This document shows, piece by piece, positions 32,471 through 43,500 of a DNA stretch of 64,000 nt. The position numbers were made by a program, and so were the translations under genes. Numbering within the stretch: the first letter of the stretch is position 1; each line of letters starts with the position of its first letter. A model generated the notes under the pieces. It saw only the letters and a program-made list of their open reading frames with translations. It ran no database searches and was not told the origin of the DNA. This DNA is from CAWJFJ01 sp963800065 (GTDB lineage Bacteria > Actinomycetota > Acidimicrobiia > Acidimicrobiales > UBA8190): NCBI GenBank assembly GCA_963800065.1, contig CAWCZO010000003.1:434001-498000 (forward strand). The letters are read 5' to 3'.

Positions 32471-34858
32471 TCAGCGATCAGCCCGGCGATGCCGACCCGC
32501 CCGGGCGCCGGTCGGCTTCAATGCCCGATGGACGGTTGACCGGGCCGTTCGGACGCCGGATATGTGCCTCTGTCTGGCTGGGCCGGCCGCGTCGTGTCGA
32601 AGGGTCGTGGCCAACGGGTGCGGGAGCTTCACTGCGACGCTGTGATCCCCGCCGGCGGATATGGCGATGATGCGGGCGAGTCCGCGCACCTCGACGGGTA
32701 CCTTGCTCTCGGTCGTGGCGTCGAGGCCCCACGACGAGACGTGCCCCGTGGAGGTCAAGGCCAGACTGAAATCGGAACCGGCGGAGATGGCGATGGCGTC
32801 GTCCAGGTCGCTGACGGGCACCGGAGTGTCGCTGTTGACACTCGAGGCGTTTCCCAACTCACCCGCTCCGTTGTCCCCCCACGCCACGACGGTGCCGTTG
32901 CTGAGGAGCCCGAGGCTGTGGTCCAAGCCTGCGGAAACCGCCGTCACGGTCGATCCCGCCAATCCGGTCACTGGCACGGGTGTGTCACTGAAGCCGGATG
33001 CGCTACCGTCGCCCAGTTGTCCGGCGTTGTCATTCCCCCAGGCCATGACGCCCCCACCACTGACCAGTGCCAGGGAATGCTCAAGACCGGCGGAGACGGC
33101 CGTGACACCGCTCAACCCGGTGACCGCCACGGGAGTGTTGTTGTTTGTCGTCGAGCCGTTGCCCAGCTCGCCATAGCTGTTGTCTCCCCAGGCCACGACC
33201 GTGCCGTTGCTGAGCAGTGCCAGACTGTCGTCCCCCCCGGCGGAGACGGCTGAGACGCCGCTCAAGCCGGTGACCGCCACCGGAACATCGCTGTTGGTCG
33301 TCGTCCCATTGCCCAGCTCGCCATCGCTGTTGTCTCCCCAGGCCATGACCGTGCCGTTGGACAGTAAGGCCAACCCGTGCTCGAAGCCGGCAGCGACGGC
33401 CGTTACCCCGGTGAGCCCTTTCACGGCGACGGGCACATTGCTGTCGTTACTGGCGGTGCCGTCTCCAAGCTGTCCTACGCTGTTGTCGCCCCAGGACATG
33501 ACCGTGCCATTGCCCATCAAAGCCAGGGTGAATGCGTTCCCCGCCGAGACGGCCGCAACCCCGGTCAGGCGTCGCACGTTCACTGGATTGTCAGAGGTGA
33601 CCCCGACGGTTCCGTTGCCCAACTGCCCGTAGGCGTCATAACCCCATGTCTCGACGGTCTTGTTGGTGAAGAGCGCCATGCTGAAACCCTGGTTTCCGCC
33701 AGGGTCACCGGACGAGACGGTGGTGACTTGACGAGGCTTGATCTGGATCGGGACGTCACTACTGGTACCTACGCTGCGTGTTCCCAGCTCGCCGTAGAAA
33801 TTGTCGCCCCAGGCCAGGACGCGACCCCGCTTGACGGCCAGGGCGTTGGCTCCTCCGGCAGAGATCGAGCTGATCCCGCTCAAACCGGTGACGGCGGTCG
33901 GAGTGTCGCTGTTGGTGTCGGTGCCGTTGCCCAGCTCGCCGTAGAAGTTGTCGCCCCAGGCCATCACTCCACCGCCAGTATCAACGGCCAGGCCGAAGGA
34001 ACCGCCAGCGGCGATGGATGAGACGGAGCTCAAGCCGACGACGGAAACCGGAGAATCGCTGTTTGACATCGATCCGTCACCCAGTTGGCCTGAAGCGTTG
34101 TTGCCCCACGTCATGACGTCTCCACCGGTCACCAAGCACTCACTGAACGAGTCGCCGGCCGCAATTGCCGTGACGCCGCTCAGACCGGTCACCGCCACGG
34201 GCGTGTTGCTGAAAGAACCGTTGGTCCCGTTGCCCAACTCTCCGGAGCTGTTGTCGCCCCACGCCATGACCGTGCCATTGGAAAGAAGCGCCAAGGCATG
34301 ATTCACGCCCGCTGCGATGGCAGTGACACCACTCAGACCGGTGACGGCTACGGGTGTAGTGCTGTACGTCACGTTGCTGCCGTTACCCAGCTGGCCCACG
34401 CTGTTGTCGCCCCAGGACATCACCGTGCCGTTGGAGAGAAGCGCCAAACTGAATGATCCACCGGCGGCGATTGATTTGACCCCGCTCAAGCCGGACACGG
34501 CCACCGGCTTCTTTTCGTTGGTGCGCGTCCCGTTCCCCAGCTGGCCCGATTCGTTGTCGCCCCAGCTCATGACGGTGCCGTATGCGATCAAGGCCAGGGC
34601 ATGAGAACCGCCGGCGGCGATGGACGTCACCCCCTGGAGATGGCTGACAGGGACCGGCTTGTTGCTGGTGGTGACGGATTTGCCGTTGCCGAGCTCACCA
34701 AAGGAGTTGTCTCCCCAGGATCGGAGGGTGCCGAGGCTGCTCGCAGAGGCGGGCACCGTCCCCGCGGTACACAGAGTGATCAGGATGGTGAGAACAACCA
34801 TGGCGGTGCCCCAGCGCCCTCGCCGATTGAAACCACGTCGATCCGAGAATTCGACCAT
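32471..34858 (-). CDS. Secreted RCC1-repeat protein (two seven-bladed propellers predicted)
   Basis: A 795-residue exported protein. Residues 10-40 form a signal peptide ending ASA. Thirteen clear RCC1 repeats of about 52 residues follow, each with a version of VMAWGDNSxGELGNG and a GVTAIAAGxxHSLAL strand, plus a fourteenth degenerate copy (VSSWGLDATTES). Fourteen fits two seven-bladed beta-propellers in tandem. Secreted RCC1 proteins are probably binding or adhesion scaffolds; the eukaryotic GEF role should not be transferred. The last 45 residues are Arg/His-rich and unlike the rest, so the true end may lie earlier or a frameshift may have altered it. ATG 34858 has GGGGGGA upstream. Confidence 0.88.
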   Translation of the reverse strand: MVEFSDRRGFNRRGRWGTAMVVLTILITLCTAGTVPASASSLGTLRSWGDNSFGELGNGKSVTTSNKPVPVSHLQGVTSIAAGGSHALALIAYGTVMSWGDNESGQLGNGTRTNEKKPVAVSGLSGVKSIAAGGSFSLALLSNGTVMSWGDNSVGQLGNGSNVTYSTTPVAVTGLSGVTAIAAGVNHALALLSNGTVMAWGDNSSGELGNGTNGSFSNTPVAVTGLSGVTAIAAGDSFSECLVTGGDVMTWGNNASGQLGDGSMSNSDSPVSVVGLSSVSSIAAGGSFGLAVDTGGGVMAWGDNFYGELGNGTDTNSDTPTAVTGLSGISSISAGGANALAVKRGRVLAWGDNFYGELGTRSVGTSSDVPIQIKPRQVTTVSSGDPGGNQGFSMALFTNKTVETWGYDAYGQLGNGTVGVTSDNPVNVRRLTGVAAVSAGNAFTLALMGNGTVMSWGDNSVGQLGDGTASNDSNVPVAVKGLTGVTAVAAGFEHGLALLSNGTVMAWGDNSDGELGNGTTTNSDVPVAVTGLSGVSAVSAGGDDSLALLSNGTVVAWGDNSYGELGNGSTTNNNTPVAVTGLSGVTAVSAGLEHSLALVSGGGVMAWGNDNAGQLGDGSASGFSDTPVPVTGLAGSTVTAVSAGLDHSLGLLSNGTVVAWGDNGAGELGNASSVNSDTPVPVSDLDDAIAISAGSDFSLALTSTGHVSSWGLDATTESKVPVEVRGLARIIAISAGGDHSVAVKLPHPLATTLRHDAAGPARQRHISGVRTARSTVHRALKPTGARAGRHRRADR

Positions 34859-35293
34859 TCCCCCCAAAACCCCCCCCGCCGGGACGCCGACCGCTCCGCG
34901 CTGTCAGCTCATCCCTCGAACAGAGTACAGAACGTCGAGAACGGTAGCGAGCGTTGGTGGCTAAACAACCGGTAAAACTCTTCCCAACTGGACCCCGTGC
35001 GAATGCTGTCGACGTGGGGTCAAGGTCCGTGCTGGTCGCCAGTATCACGACGTTGTTCATCCGTTGTGATTACGGGATACCGACCTCGGCGTCCATATCC
35101 GGAATTCACCCGTCGCCGGAGGAGAACGAAGGGTCTCTTCGGAAGCCCGACGGGGAAGGCGGTTGGGAGAGAGTTGGGTCCTCATTGCCAGGTGTATGAG
35201 AAGGGTCGGGCACAGTGACCTTCGAGTCTTTGTGGACTGTTCCTCGCTGTTGATGTCCTAGGCGGCACACTGCGAGGCGCGCTGGGGGGGGAC
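34859..35293. other. Divergent intergenic region between RCC1 and prepilin genes
   Basis: 435 bases with no supported gene. Short frames here lack protein character. It should contain divergent promoters; I see no repeat or known RNA motif. Confidence 0.35.
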
Positions 35294-35818
35294 ATGCGTA
35301 AGCGACTACTTCATGCGAGGCGAGAAGATGGTTTCACCCTCTTCGAGCTCCTCGTCGTCATCATCATTCTGGCCGTTCTGGCCGGGATCGTCGTCTTCTC
35401 GGTGGGGTCGACACAGGCGAGTGGCATTGCCTCGGCATGCAGTACGGATGCCAAATCCTTCCAGACCGCGCTCGAGGAATACAACGCGGACACCAATTCC
35501 TACCCACCACTTGGCACGGGATCGCAGTTGACGTCGACGGTCACGATCGGCAGTACCACCTACGGGCCCTTCATGCGCGCCCTCCCGACAACGACGGAAT
35601 ACCAGATCGTGACCGATGGCAAGGGTGGTGTATTCGTCTATCCGACCGGGGCGGCAATCAACGTCACGTCCCATGGAATGGAAACACAAACCATCGACGG
35701 GGCCTGGAACACACTGGGCGTGAACGACAACCCGACCCAGGATACGATGCTCCTCGACTTTTCGGCGACGAATGGGGCCATCTGCAACAATCCGTATCTG
35801 ACCCAAGCCCCTTCGTGA
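35294..35818 (+). CDS. Type IV pilin-like protein
   Basis: A 174-residue prepilin. The 13-residue leader ends in DG and is followed by FTLFELLVVIIILAVLAGIV, with Glu5 present and Phe in place of Ile at +4. The domain after the helix starts SACSTDAKSFQTALEEYNAD, clearly related to the pilA product (SCESDAKTVEVALETYKAE), and has a second Cys near the end (GAICNNPYL). It is a paralogue of the major pilin in a separate transcription unit, possibly an alternative or minor subunit. GGGGGGG sits six bases before the ATG. Confidence 0.88.
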   Translation: MRKRLLHARREDGFTLFELLVVIIILAVLAGIVVFSVGSTQASGIASACSTDAKSFQTALEEYNADTNSYPPLGTGSQLTSTVTIGSTTYGPFMRALPTTTEYQIVTDGKGGVFVYPTGAAINVTSHGMETQTIDGAWNTLGVNDNPTQDTMLLDFSATNGAICNNPYLTQAPS

Positions 35819-35924
35819 CGGGTTGAGGGTTTGCATCGCAGCGAGCGATTGTCGACGGTCGTAGCCCCGTTGCCACTCGGAGAGGAGCCGGTCCCCTGGC
35901 GACGGCCTGCCCCATCCCGCCACG

Positions 35925-36167
35925 ATGCAGACTGGGACGATGATCACCGTCTACGGGGTCCTGGCCCTCAGCTTCATGATGCTCATGTATCTGTTCGAGA
36001 GACGGGGCCCGAGTTTCGTCGTGGCCTTCGCCGCCGGCTGCGCCCTGTCGAGCAGCTACGGGTTTCTCTCCGGGGCATGGCCCTTCGGGGGCGTCGAGGC
36101 GGTCTGGACGGTGGTGGCGCTGCGTCGTTGGTATCTCACCCGGATCGAGCTCCGGGGCGGCTCATGA
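35925..36167 (+). CDS. Small conserved membrane protein
   Basis: An 80-residue protein with two hydrophobic stretches (VYGVLALSFMMLMYLFERR and FVVAFAAGCALSSSYGFLSG), then WPFGGVEAVWTVVALRRW. The pattern resembles small membrane proteins of actinobacteria without known function. ATG 35940 (MITVYG) is an equally plausible start. It is transcribed alone or with the next gene. Confidence 0.55.
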   Translation: MQTGTMITVYGVLALSFMMLMYLFERRGPSFVVAFAAGCALSSSYGFLSGAWPFGGVEAVWTVVALRRWYLTRIELRGGS

Positions 36168-36215
36168 CTCTGGCGGCGGACCCGGTTTCACCACTGGAGG
36201 TGAGAGAATCCCCTG

Positions 36216-36539
36216 GTGACCAACGTCCCGATCGCCTGCACGCTCACCGCCGAAGCAGCCGTCGATCGGCTGTCGGAGTGGAAGGCCTTCCTGACAACGG
36301 CCGTGCGGTGCGTCGAGGCGGGGACCGATCGTGCGGTCTTGACGCTGGCCAGAGGGAGCGAGCCGCTGTTGACCGCCACCGACCTGGCCGAGAGGGAGAA
36401 AGCTTGCTGCTCCTTCTTCGTGTTCTCGATCGAACTGGACGGGTCCGAGACACGTCTCCATATCGAGGTTCCCCCCGGGGCGGAGCCGATTCTCAGAGAC
36501 CTGCTTTCGCTTCTCCCTGCGCATATCCCCTCCGACTGA
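36216..36539 (+). CDS. Conserved hypothetical protein with REKACC motif
   Basis: A 107-residue soluble protein. The central AEREKACCSFFVFSIELDG holds adjacent Cys residues in a context seen in small actinobacterial proteins of unknown function, some near metal-responsive regulators; a further Cys lies in TTAVRCVEAG. Thiol or metal chemistry is possible but not shown. GTG 36216 is 48 bases after the previous gene, with GAGAG upstream. Confidence 0.5.
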   Translation: MTNVPIACTLTAEAAVDRLSEWKAFLTTAVRCVEAGTDRAVLTLARGSEPLLTATDLAEREKACCSFFVFSIELDGSETRLHIEVPPGAEPILRDLLSLLPAHIPSD

Positions 36540-36644
36540 TCGCGGCGGCCGGTTACCAACCGATCCGACAGGTCTCGGTCGGGTTCCTCTTTCGACGTCA
36601 ACGAAATGTGTGTCCGTTGGGCGAATCGGAGAAAGGCGGCGTTC

Positions 36645-36650
36645 TAGAAT
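36645..36650 (+). promoter_or_regulatory. Putative -10 of the lipoprotein gene
   Basis: TAGAAT, about 60 bases before the GTG at 36712; it would give a short leader containing AAGGGAGCGG. No clear -35. Confidence 0.3.
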
Positions 36651-36711
36651 GTTCTCTTTGACCTGGGGACCGGACGGCATCCGTCCGTGGACGCGTAAGG
36701 GAGCGGGTTAC

Positions 36712-37248
36712 GTGGGGAACCGTCACGATCGAACACGACGTCTTCGTCGGTCCGGGACAGTGGTGCTCGTCATCATGACGGCCGGCCTCGTGCTTGCCGC
36801 CTGTGGGGGCGCCAAGGGCTCGGGGGACAAGTCGACGTCGACCACCGTCGCATCCACGGGCTCATCCACGACCAAGGCTCCCACCAGCGGCTCCACCACG
36901 ACTACGGCACCGCCCCCGGCGACCACGCCGGCCACCGTTCCGTTCGCGGTCTCCGAGGTCCACACCGGCACGGGACCGGCCACATTGGCCCAGTTCAGCG
37001 TGTCGTCCCAGGCCAAGGAGTGGGACATCGACTGGGTCTACTACGGCTGCCCCGCCCCCTCCAAGACCGGAACCTTCGTCATCAAAGTGGTGGGCCACGG
37101 TTCAGCCTCGGACACGACCGATGGTGGTGTGAGCGAGCCGGTGGGACCGGGAACGGCGGGAATCGACCGGAACTACGACACGGGAACGTTCAACCTCGAC
37201 GTGACGACCGCTTGCAAGTGGACGGTGCGGGTCGAAGTCCTGACATAA
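36712..37248 (+). CDS. Secreted lipoprotein, Thr/Ser-rich linker
   Basis: A 178-residue lipoprotein. A basic start (RHDRTRRLRR) and hydrophobic core lead to the lipobox LVLAAC, followed by GGAKGSG and a Thr/Ser/Pro linker of about 50 residues. The folded part (from FAVSEVHTGTG) has one Cys pair (YYGCPAPSK and TTACKWTV) and reads as a small beta domain of unknown function. GTG 36712 is chosen because it gives a normal lipoprotein signal and follows AAGGGAGCGG; the frame is open upstream to 36610. Confidence 0.75.
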   Translation: MGNRHDRTRRLRRSGTVVLVIMTAGLVLAACGGAKGSGDKSTSTTVASTGSSTTKAPTSGSTTTTAPPPATTPATVPFAVSEVHTGTGPATLAQFSVSSQAKEWDIDWVYYGCPAPSKTGTFVIKVVGHGSASDTTDGGVSEPVGPGTAGIDRNYDTGTFNLDVTTACKWTVRVEVLT

Positions 37249-37549
37249 GTGCGATCGATGGACCGCGAATGCGGTCTGTCATATGACGGATAACGCTCGA
37301 GGCGAAGCACCCGGGCGCTTTGCGTCACGCCACCCCCGATCTTGGATGCCGTGCGTGCGTTTGCGTGGTGGCGCCAACGGTCAGACGGCGGACCATCGGA
37401 GCTGGGGGTTTGTTCGGAAGTTGACCCTCCGGTGGAGACCTGTTGATCGGGGTGAAAGACCATTGTCCCGTACCTCATATCCAGGGGGGTAGATAGCGGG
37501 GTTTTGGCGCGTCCGGCACTGCTTCTTCGTGCCGGGCGATGGGGGGGTT
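37249..37549. other. Leader region of the giant repeat protein gene
   Basis: 301 bases without a supported gene. Short imperfect hairpins occur near 37290-37325. The promoter for the 11.7-kb gene must lie here; no known riboswitch was recognised. Confidence 0.35.
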
Positions 37550-40500
37550 GTGAAGGGCTTCTGCCGGAGAACGTGGATGGCCTTGGCCTTCGCGCCCGGG
37601 GTATTCCTGGGCGTGGTCCTTGGCGCGCTCGCGGCGTGGGCCAGTACGGGCCCGTCTGCGGGCATCGTGGGCACGGTGGGTGCAGAGGTCCATGTCGTCC
37701 TGCAGATCCATACCCAGCCCTCCTTCGCCAACGATTCTGTCCTCGTCCAGTCATCCCAATTGACTTTCGAGTGTGCCAGCGTCACCTACGAGACCCTGCA
37801 AGGGGGCTCGACGTCCTCACCACGGACCAGCCTCGACAGCATCACCGTCATCTTGGACTCCGACGGGAACGCCGACCTGACGGTCGACGCGGTCAACTGC
37901 GCTCCCGGGACGGCCATCGTCGAGGCAGACCTTGCCGCCGCCCCGTACTACACGGCCACCGCCACGCTGAAGATCGCGCCGCCCGAGGTCTTGAAGGCCG
38001 GCCTCACGGTCTCTCCGAACAAAGAGGTCGAAACCGGTCAGACGCCGGCCACAGGCGAGTCCGACGTCTACGCCGTCTTCACCGTTTCGGCTGATCCTGT
38101 CTATGCCGGCCAGCAGGTCCAGATCTCCTCTCCTCAGCTCGAAGACCGATGCGGCCAGGGTTGGCGCTGGGAGCCGAACGGGGGGGCGGCGGTAAACGGC
38201 CTTCCTCCCGCCATGGGAAACCCCATCAGTACCCTCGATGACGACGGGAATGCCGCCTTCGTCTTCAAGGGAGCGTCCTGCGCTTCGGGCCCGTCCGTCG
38301 TCGTCGCCGACGTCCTTGCCGGCTCGCATCCCACGTACACAACAACCTTCAAGATCAAGCCGCCCTCATCGAAGGCCACCACCAAAGAAGCGCCTCGAGC
38401 CGCAAAGGCGACGGTACCTGTCACTCTGACTCTGAGCCCGACTCCTGTCACCGAAATCGGGTTCTCGGCCAGCGGCGACCTGAGCATCACGAAGACGGAC
38501 AACGATGGTGGATCGTCGATCACGTCCACCGCGGGAACTGCGGTACCGGGTACGTCGATCAGCTACACGATCGTCGCTTCCAATTCCGGACCAACGGCCG
38601 CCAACGGGGCATCGGTGACCGACGCACTGGCTCTCAACCCCGACATCAGCACGGATACGTGGACGGCGAAAGGATCCGGAGGCGCTTCAGGCTTCAGCGC
38701 ATCGGGATCGGGCAATATCTCCGACTCGGTGAACCTCCCGGCGGGGGGATCGGTCACCTACACGGTGGTCGCCACCATTCAGTCGTCGGCCATGGGCACC
38801 CTGACGAACACGGCGACGATCACCCCACCTCCGGGCTTCACCGACGACAACCCCGGGAACAACAGTGCCACCGATACCGACACGCTCAAGCCCACCGACG
38901 ATCTGTCGATCACGAAGACCGACAACGACCACGGATCGGTGACGGCCGGTAGCCCGATCACCTACAAGATCGTCGTGTCCGACGGCGGACCGTCGGACAC
39001 ATCGCACCTGAACGTGGTGGACACCCTCCCGGCTCAGGGGCTAACGAATATCTCGAGTCCGAACCTGCCAGCAGGGGTGACGTTCTCTGCCGCCACCAAC
39101 AGCTGGAGTCTGTCCTCGCTACCGACCGGACAGTCGGTCACGCTGGAGCTGGCCGGGACCGTTCCGTCGGGAGCCACGGGCACCTCGTACACGAACACGG
39201 CCATCGCCTCGGCCACCGACGCCGCGCCGGTGAGCGCCACCGACACCGACGCCTTGGTCACCCTGGCCGACCTGGCCATCAGCGACACCGACGGGACGAG
39301 CTCGGTGGTGGCGGGGTCACCTGATACGTACACGATCGTCGTCTCGAATACCGGTCCGTCGGACGCCTCCAACCTGGGTGTTGTGGACACCCCCGCCACC
39401 CAGGGACTCACCGGTGTCTCGAGCCCGGGCCTTCCTTCCGGGGTGAGCTTCAACGCGGCCACCGAGAGCTGGAGTCTGTCCTCGCTCCCGGCCGGGCAGT
39501 CCGTGACACTCGAGTTGTCCGGAACCATTCCGTCGGGCGCCACGGGTAACTCGTACACGAACACCGCTGCCGCATCCGCATCCGACGCAGCCACGGTCGA
39601 TGCCACCGACACCGACTCCCTGGGCTCGAACGCCACCCTGGCCATCACCAACAGCGACGGTGTGAGTTCGGTGGTGGCCGGCACCTCCGACAACTACACC
39701 GTAGTGGTGTCCAACAGCGGACCCTCGAACGCTTCCAACCTGAGTGTGGCCGACACCCTCCCCACCCAGGGCTTCACCAACATCAGCAGCCCCAGCCTGC
39801 CCACCGGGGTGACCTTTAACTCTGTAACCGACACCTGGACCCTGGCGTCGCTGGCGTCCGGGCAGTCCGTCACTCTGGAGCTGGCCGGGACGGTCCCATC
39901 GGGGGCCACCGGACCGACCTACGCCGACACGGCCACCGCCTCGGCGTCCGACGCCACCACCGTCTCGGCCACCGACACTGACACGCTCAGCGCCAAGGCC
40001 ACCCTGGTCATCACCAAGACCGACAACGACGGGGGATCGTCCGTCACCTCGACGAAGGGCACGGCCGTGCCCGGCGCCTCGATCACCTACACCGTGGTGG
40101 CCTCCAACACAGGGCCGTCCAATACCACGGGAGGGTCGGTGACCGACCCGCTTGCCCTCAACCCGGACATCGCCTCCGACACCTGGACGGCCACGGGGTC
40201 GACAGGAACCACCGGCTTCAGCGCCTCGGGGTCGGGAAACATCGCCGACTCGGTGACCATCCCCGCCGGGGGCTCGGTCACTTACACGGTGACAGCCATT
40301 CTCACTTCCTCGGCCTCGGGCACGCTGTCGAACACGGCCACGGCCTCGGCGTCCGACGCCACCACCGTGACGGCCACCGACACCGACACCCTCAGCCCCA
40401 AAGCGAACCTGACCATCACCAACAGCGACGGCGTGAGCTCGGTAGTGGCCGGCACCTCCGACACCTACACCATGGTGGTGACCAACACGGGGCCGTCCAA

Positions 40501-43500
40501 TGCCTCCAACCTGAGTGTGGCTGACACCCTCCCCACCCAGGGCTTCACCAACATCACCAGCCCCAGCCTGCCCACCGGGGTGCCCTTTAATTCTGCAACA
40601 GACACCTGGACCCTGGCGTCGCTGGCGTCCGGTCAGTCCGTGACCCTGGAGCTGGCCGGGACGGTCCCATCGGGGGCCACCGGACCGACCTACGCCGACA
40701 CGGCCACCGCCTCGGCCACCGACGCAACCACGGTGACGGCCACCGACACCGACACCCTGAGCGCCCAGGCCACCCTGGCAATCACCAAGACCGACAACGA
40801 CGGCGGATCGTCGATCACCAATGCCGTAGGTAATGTCGTGCCCGGTGCTTCGATCACCTACACCATCGTGGCGTCCAACTCGGGGCCGTCCAACGCAACC
40901 AACCTGAGCGTGGTCGATACCCTCCCGGCCGAGGGACTCACCAACGTCACCAGCCCGAGCCTGCCCTCGGGGGTGACCTTCAATTCAGGCACCGACACGT
41001 GGACGCTGGCGTCGCTGGCGTCCGGGCAATCGGTGACTCTGGAGCTGGCCGGCACCGTGCCTCCGAGCGCCACGGGCAGCTCGTACACGAACGCCGCCAG
41101 CGTCTCTGCCTCCGACGGCTCCCTGGTGACGACCACCGACACCGACTCGCTTCATCCGAAGGCCACCCTGGCCATCACCAAGACCGACAACGACGGCGGA
41201 TCGTCGATCACCAATGCCGTGGGCACGGCCGTGCCCGGCGCCTCGATCACGTACACCGTGGTGGCCTCCAACTCCGGGCCCTCGACGGCCACCGGGGCGT
41301 CGGTGACCGACCCCTTGGCCTCGAACCCGCTCATCAGCTCCGACACCTGGACGGCCACGGGGTCGGGGGGAGCCACCGGCTTCAGCGCCTCGGGGTCGGG
41401 GAGCATCGCCGACTCGGTGACCATCCCCCCAGGCGCCTCGGTCGCCTACACGGTGACCGCCACTCTCACAGCTTCAGCCAGCGGAACTTTGTCCAACACG
41501 GCCACCGCCTCGGCCAGCGACGCCACCACGGTGACGGCCACGGACACCGACACCCTCAGCCCCAAAGCCACACTGACCATCACCAACAGCGACGGGGTGA
41601 GTTCGGTGGTGGCCGGCACGCCCGACACCTACACCGTGGTGGTAACCAACAGCGGACCCTCGAACGCCTCCACCCTGAGCGTGGCCGACACCCTCCCCAC
41701 CCAGGGCTTCACCAACGTCACCAGCCCCAGCCTGCCCTCGGGCGTGACCTTTAACTCTGTAACCGACACCTGGACCCTGGCGTCGCTGGCGTCCGGACAA
41801 TCGGTGACCCTGGAGCTGGCCGGCACCGTCCCCTCGGGGGCCACCGGACCGACCTACGCCGACACGGCCACCGCCTCGGCCACCGACGCCTCCAGCGTCA
41901 GCGCCACCGACACCGACGGGCTCAGCGCGCAGGCCACCCTGGCCATCACCAACTCCGACGGCGTGAGCTCGGTGGTGGCCGGGACGTCCGACACCTACAC
42001 CGTGGTGGTAACCAACAGCGGGCCGTCCACCGCCTCCACCCTGAGCGTGGCCGACACCCTCCCCACCCAGGGCTTCACCAACGTCACCAGCCCCAGCCTG
42101 CCCTCGGGCGTGACCTTTAACTCTGTAACCGACACCTGGACCCTGGCGTCGCTGGCGTCCGGACAATCGGTGACCCTGGAGCTGGCCGGCACCGTCCCCT
42201 CGGGGGCCACCGGACCGACCTACGCCGACACGGCCACGGCCTCGGCGGCCGACGCCTCCAGCGTCAGCGCCACCGACACCGACGGGCTCAGCGCCCAGGC
42301 CACCCTGGCCATCACCAAGACCGACAATGACGGCGGATCGTCGATCACCAATGCCGTGGGCACGGCCGTGGCGGGGACGTCGATCACCTACACAATCGTC
42401 GCCGTGAACTCGGGTCCCTCGACAGCTGCGGGTGCACAGGTGTCTGACCCCCTGGCTTCGAACCCGGATATCACCTCGGACACCTGGACAAGCACCGGAT
42501 CGGGGGGAGCCACCGGCTTCAGCGCCTCGGGCTCGGGCAGCATCAACGATTCCATGACCATCCCCGTCGGCGGCTCGGTCAGCTATACGGTGAAGGCCGC
42601 TCTGTCGTCTTCGGCGACCGGCACGCTCTCGAACACCTCCAGCGCCAGCGCTTCTGACGCATCGACCGCCAGCGCCACTGACACCGACACTCTGGGCTCG
42701 AGGGCCACCCTGGCCATCACCAAGACCGACAGCGACGGGGGATCGTCGGTCTCCTCGACCAAGGGCACGGCGGTGCCGGGGACGTCGATCACATACACCG
42801 TGGTGGCCTCGAACTCCGGACCCTCGACGGCCACCGGAGCGCAGGTGACCGACCCGCTGGCCCTCAACCCGGACATCGCCTCCGACACCTGGACGGCCAC
42901 GGGGTCGGGGGGAGCCACCGGCTTCAGCGCCTCGGGATCGGGCAGCATCGCCGACTCGGTGACCATCCCCGCCGGGGGTTCGGTCACCTACACGGTGACG
43001 GCCACCATCTATTCCACCGCCACCGGCACCCTGGCCAACACGGCCACCGCCTCGGCCACCGACGCCACCACCGTCACGGCCACCGACACCGACAACCTCA
43101 GCCCCAAAGCCAACCTGACCATCAGTAACACCGACGGCGTCAGCTCGGTGGTGGCCGGGACAGCGGACACCTACACCGTGGTGGTCTCCAACACCGGGCC
43201 GTCCAACGCCTCCAACCTGAGCGTGGCCGACACCCTCCCGGCCCAGGGACTCACCGGCGTCACCAGCCCCAGCCTGCCCGCCGGGGTGACCTTCAATTCG
43301 GGCACCGACACCTGGACCCTGGCCTCGCTGGCGTCGGGCCAGTCGCTCACCCTGGAACTGGCCGGCACCGTCCCGTCGGGGGCGACGGGCTCGACCTACG
43401 CCGACACGGCCACGGCCTCGGCGTCCGACGCCTCCAGTGTCAGCGCCACCGACACCGACTCCTTGAGCGCCCAGGCCACGCTGGCCATCACCGACAGCGA

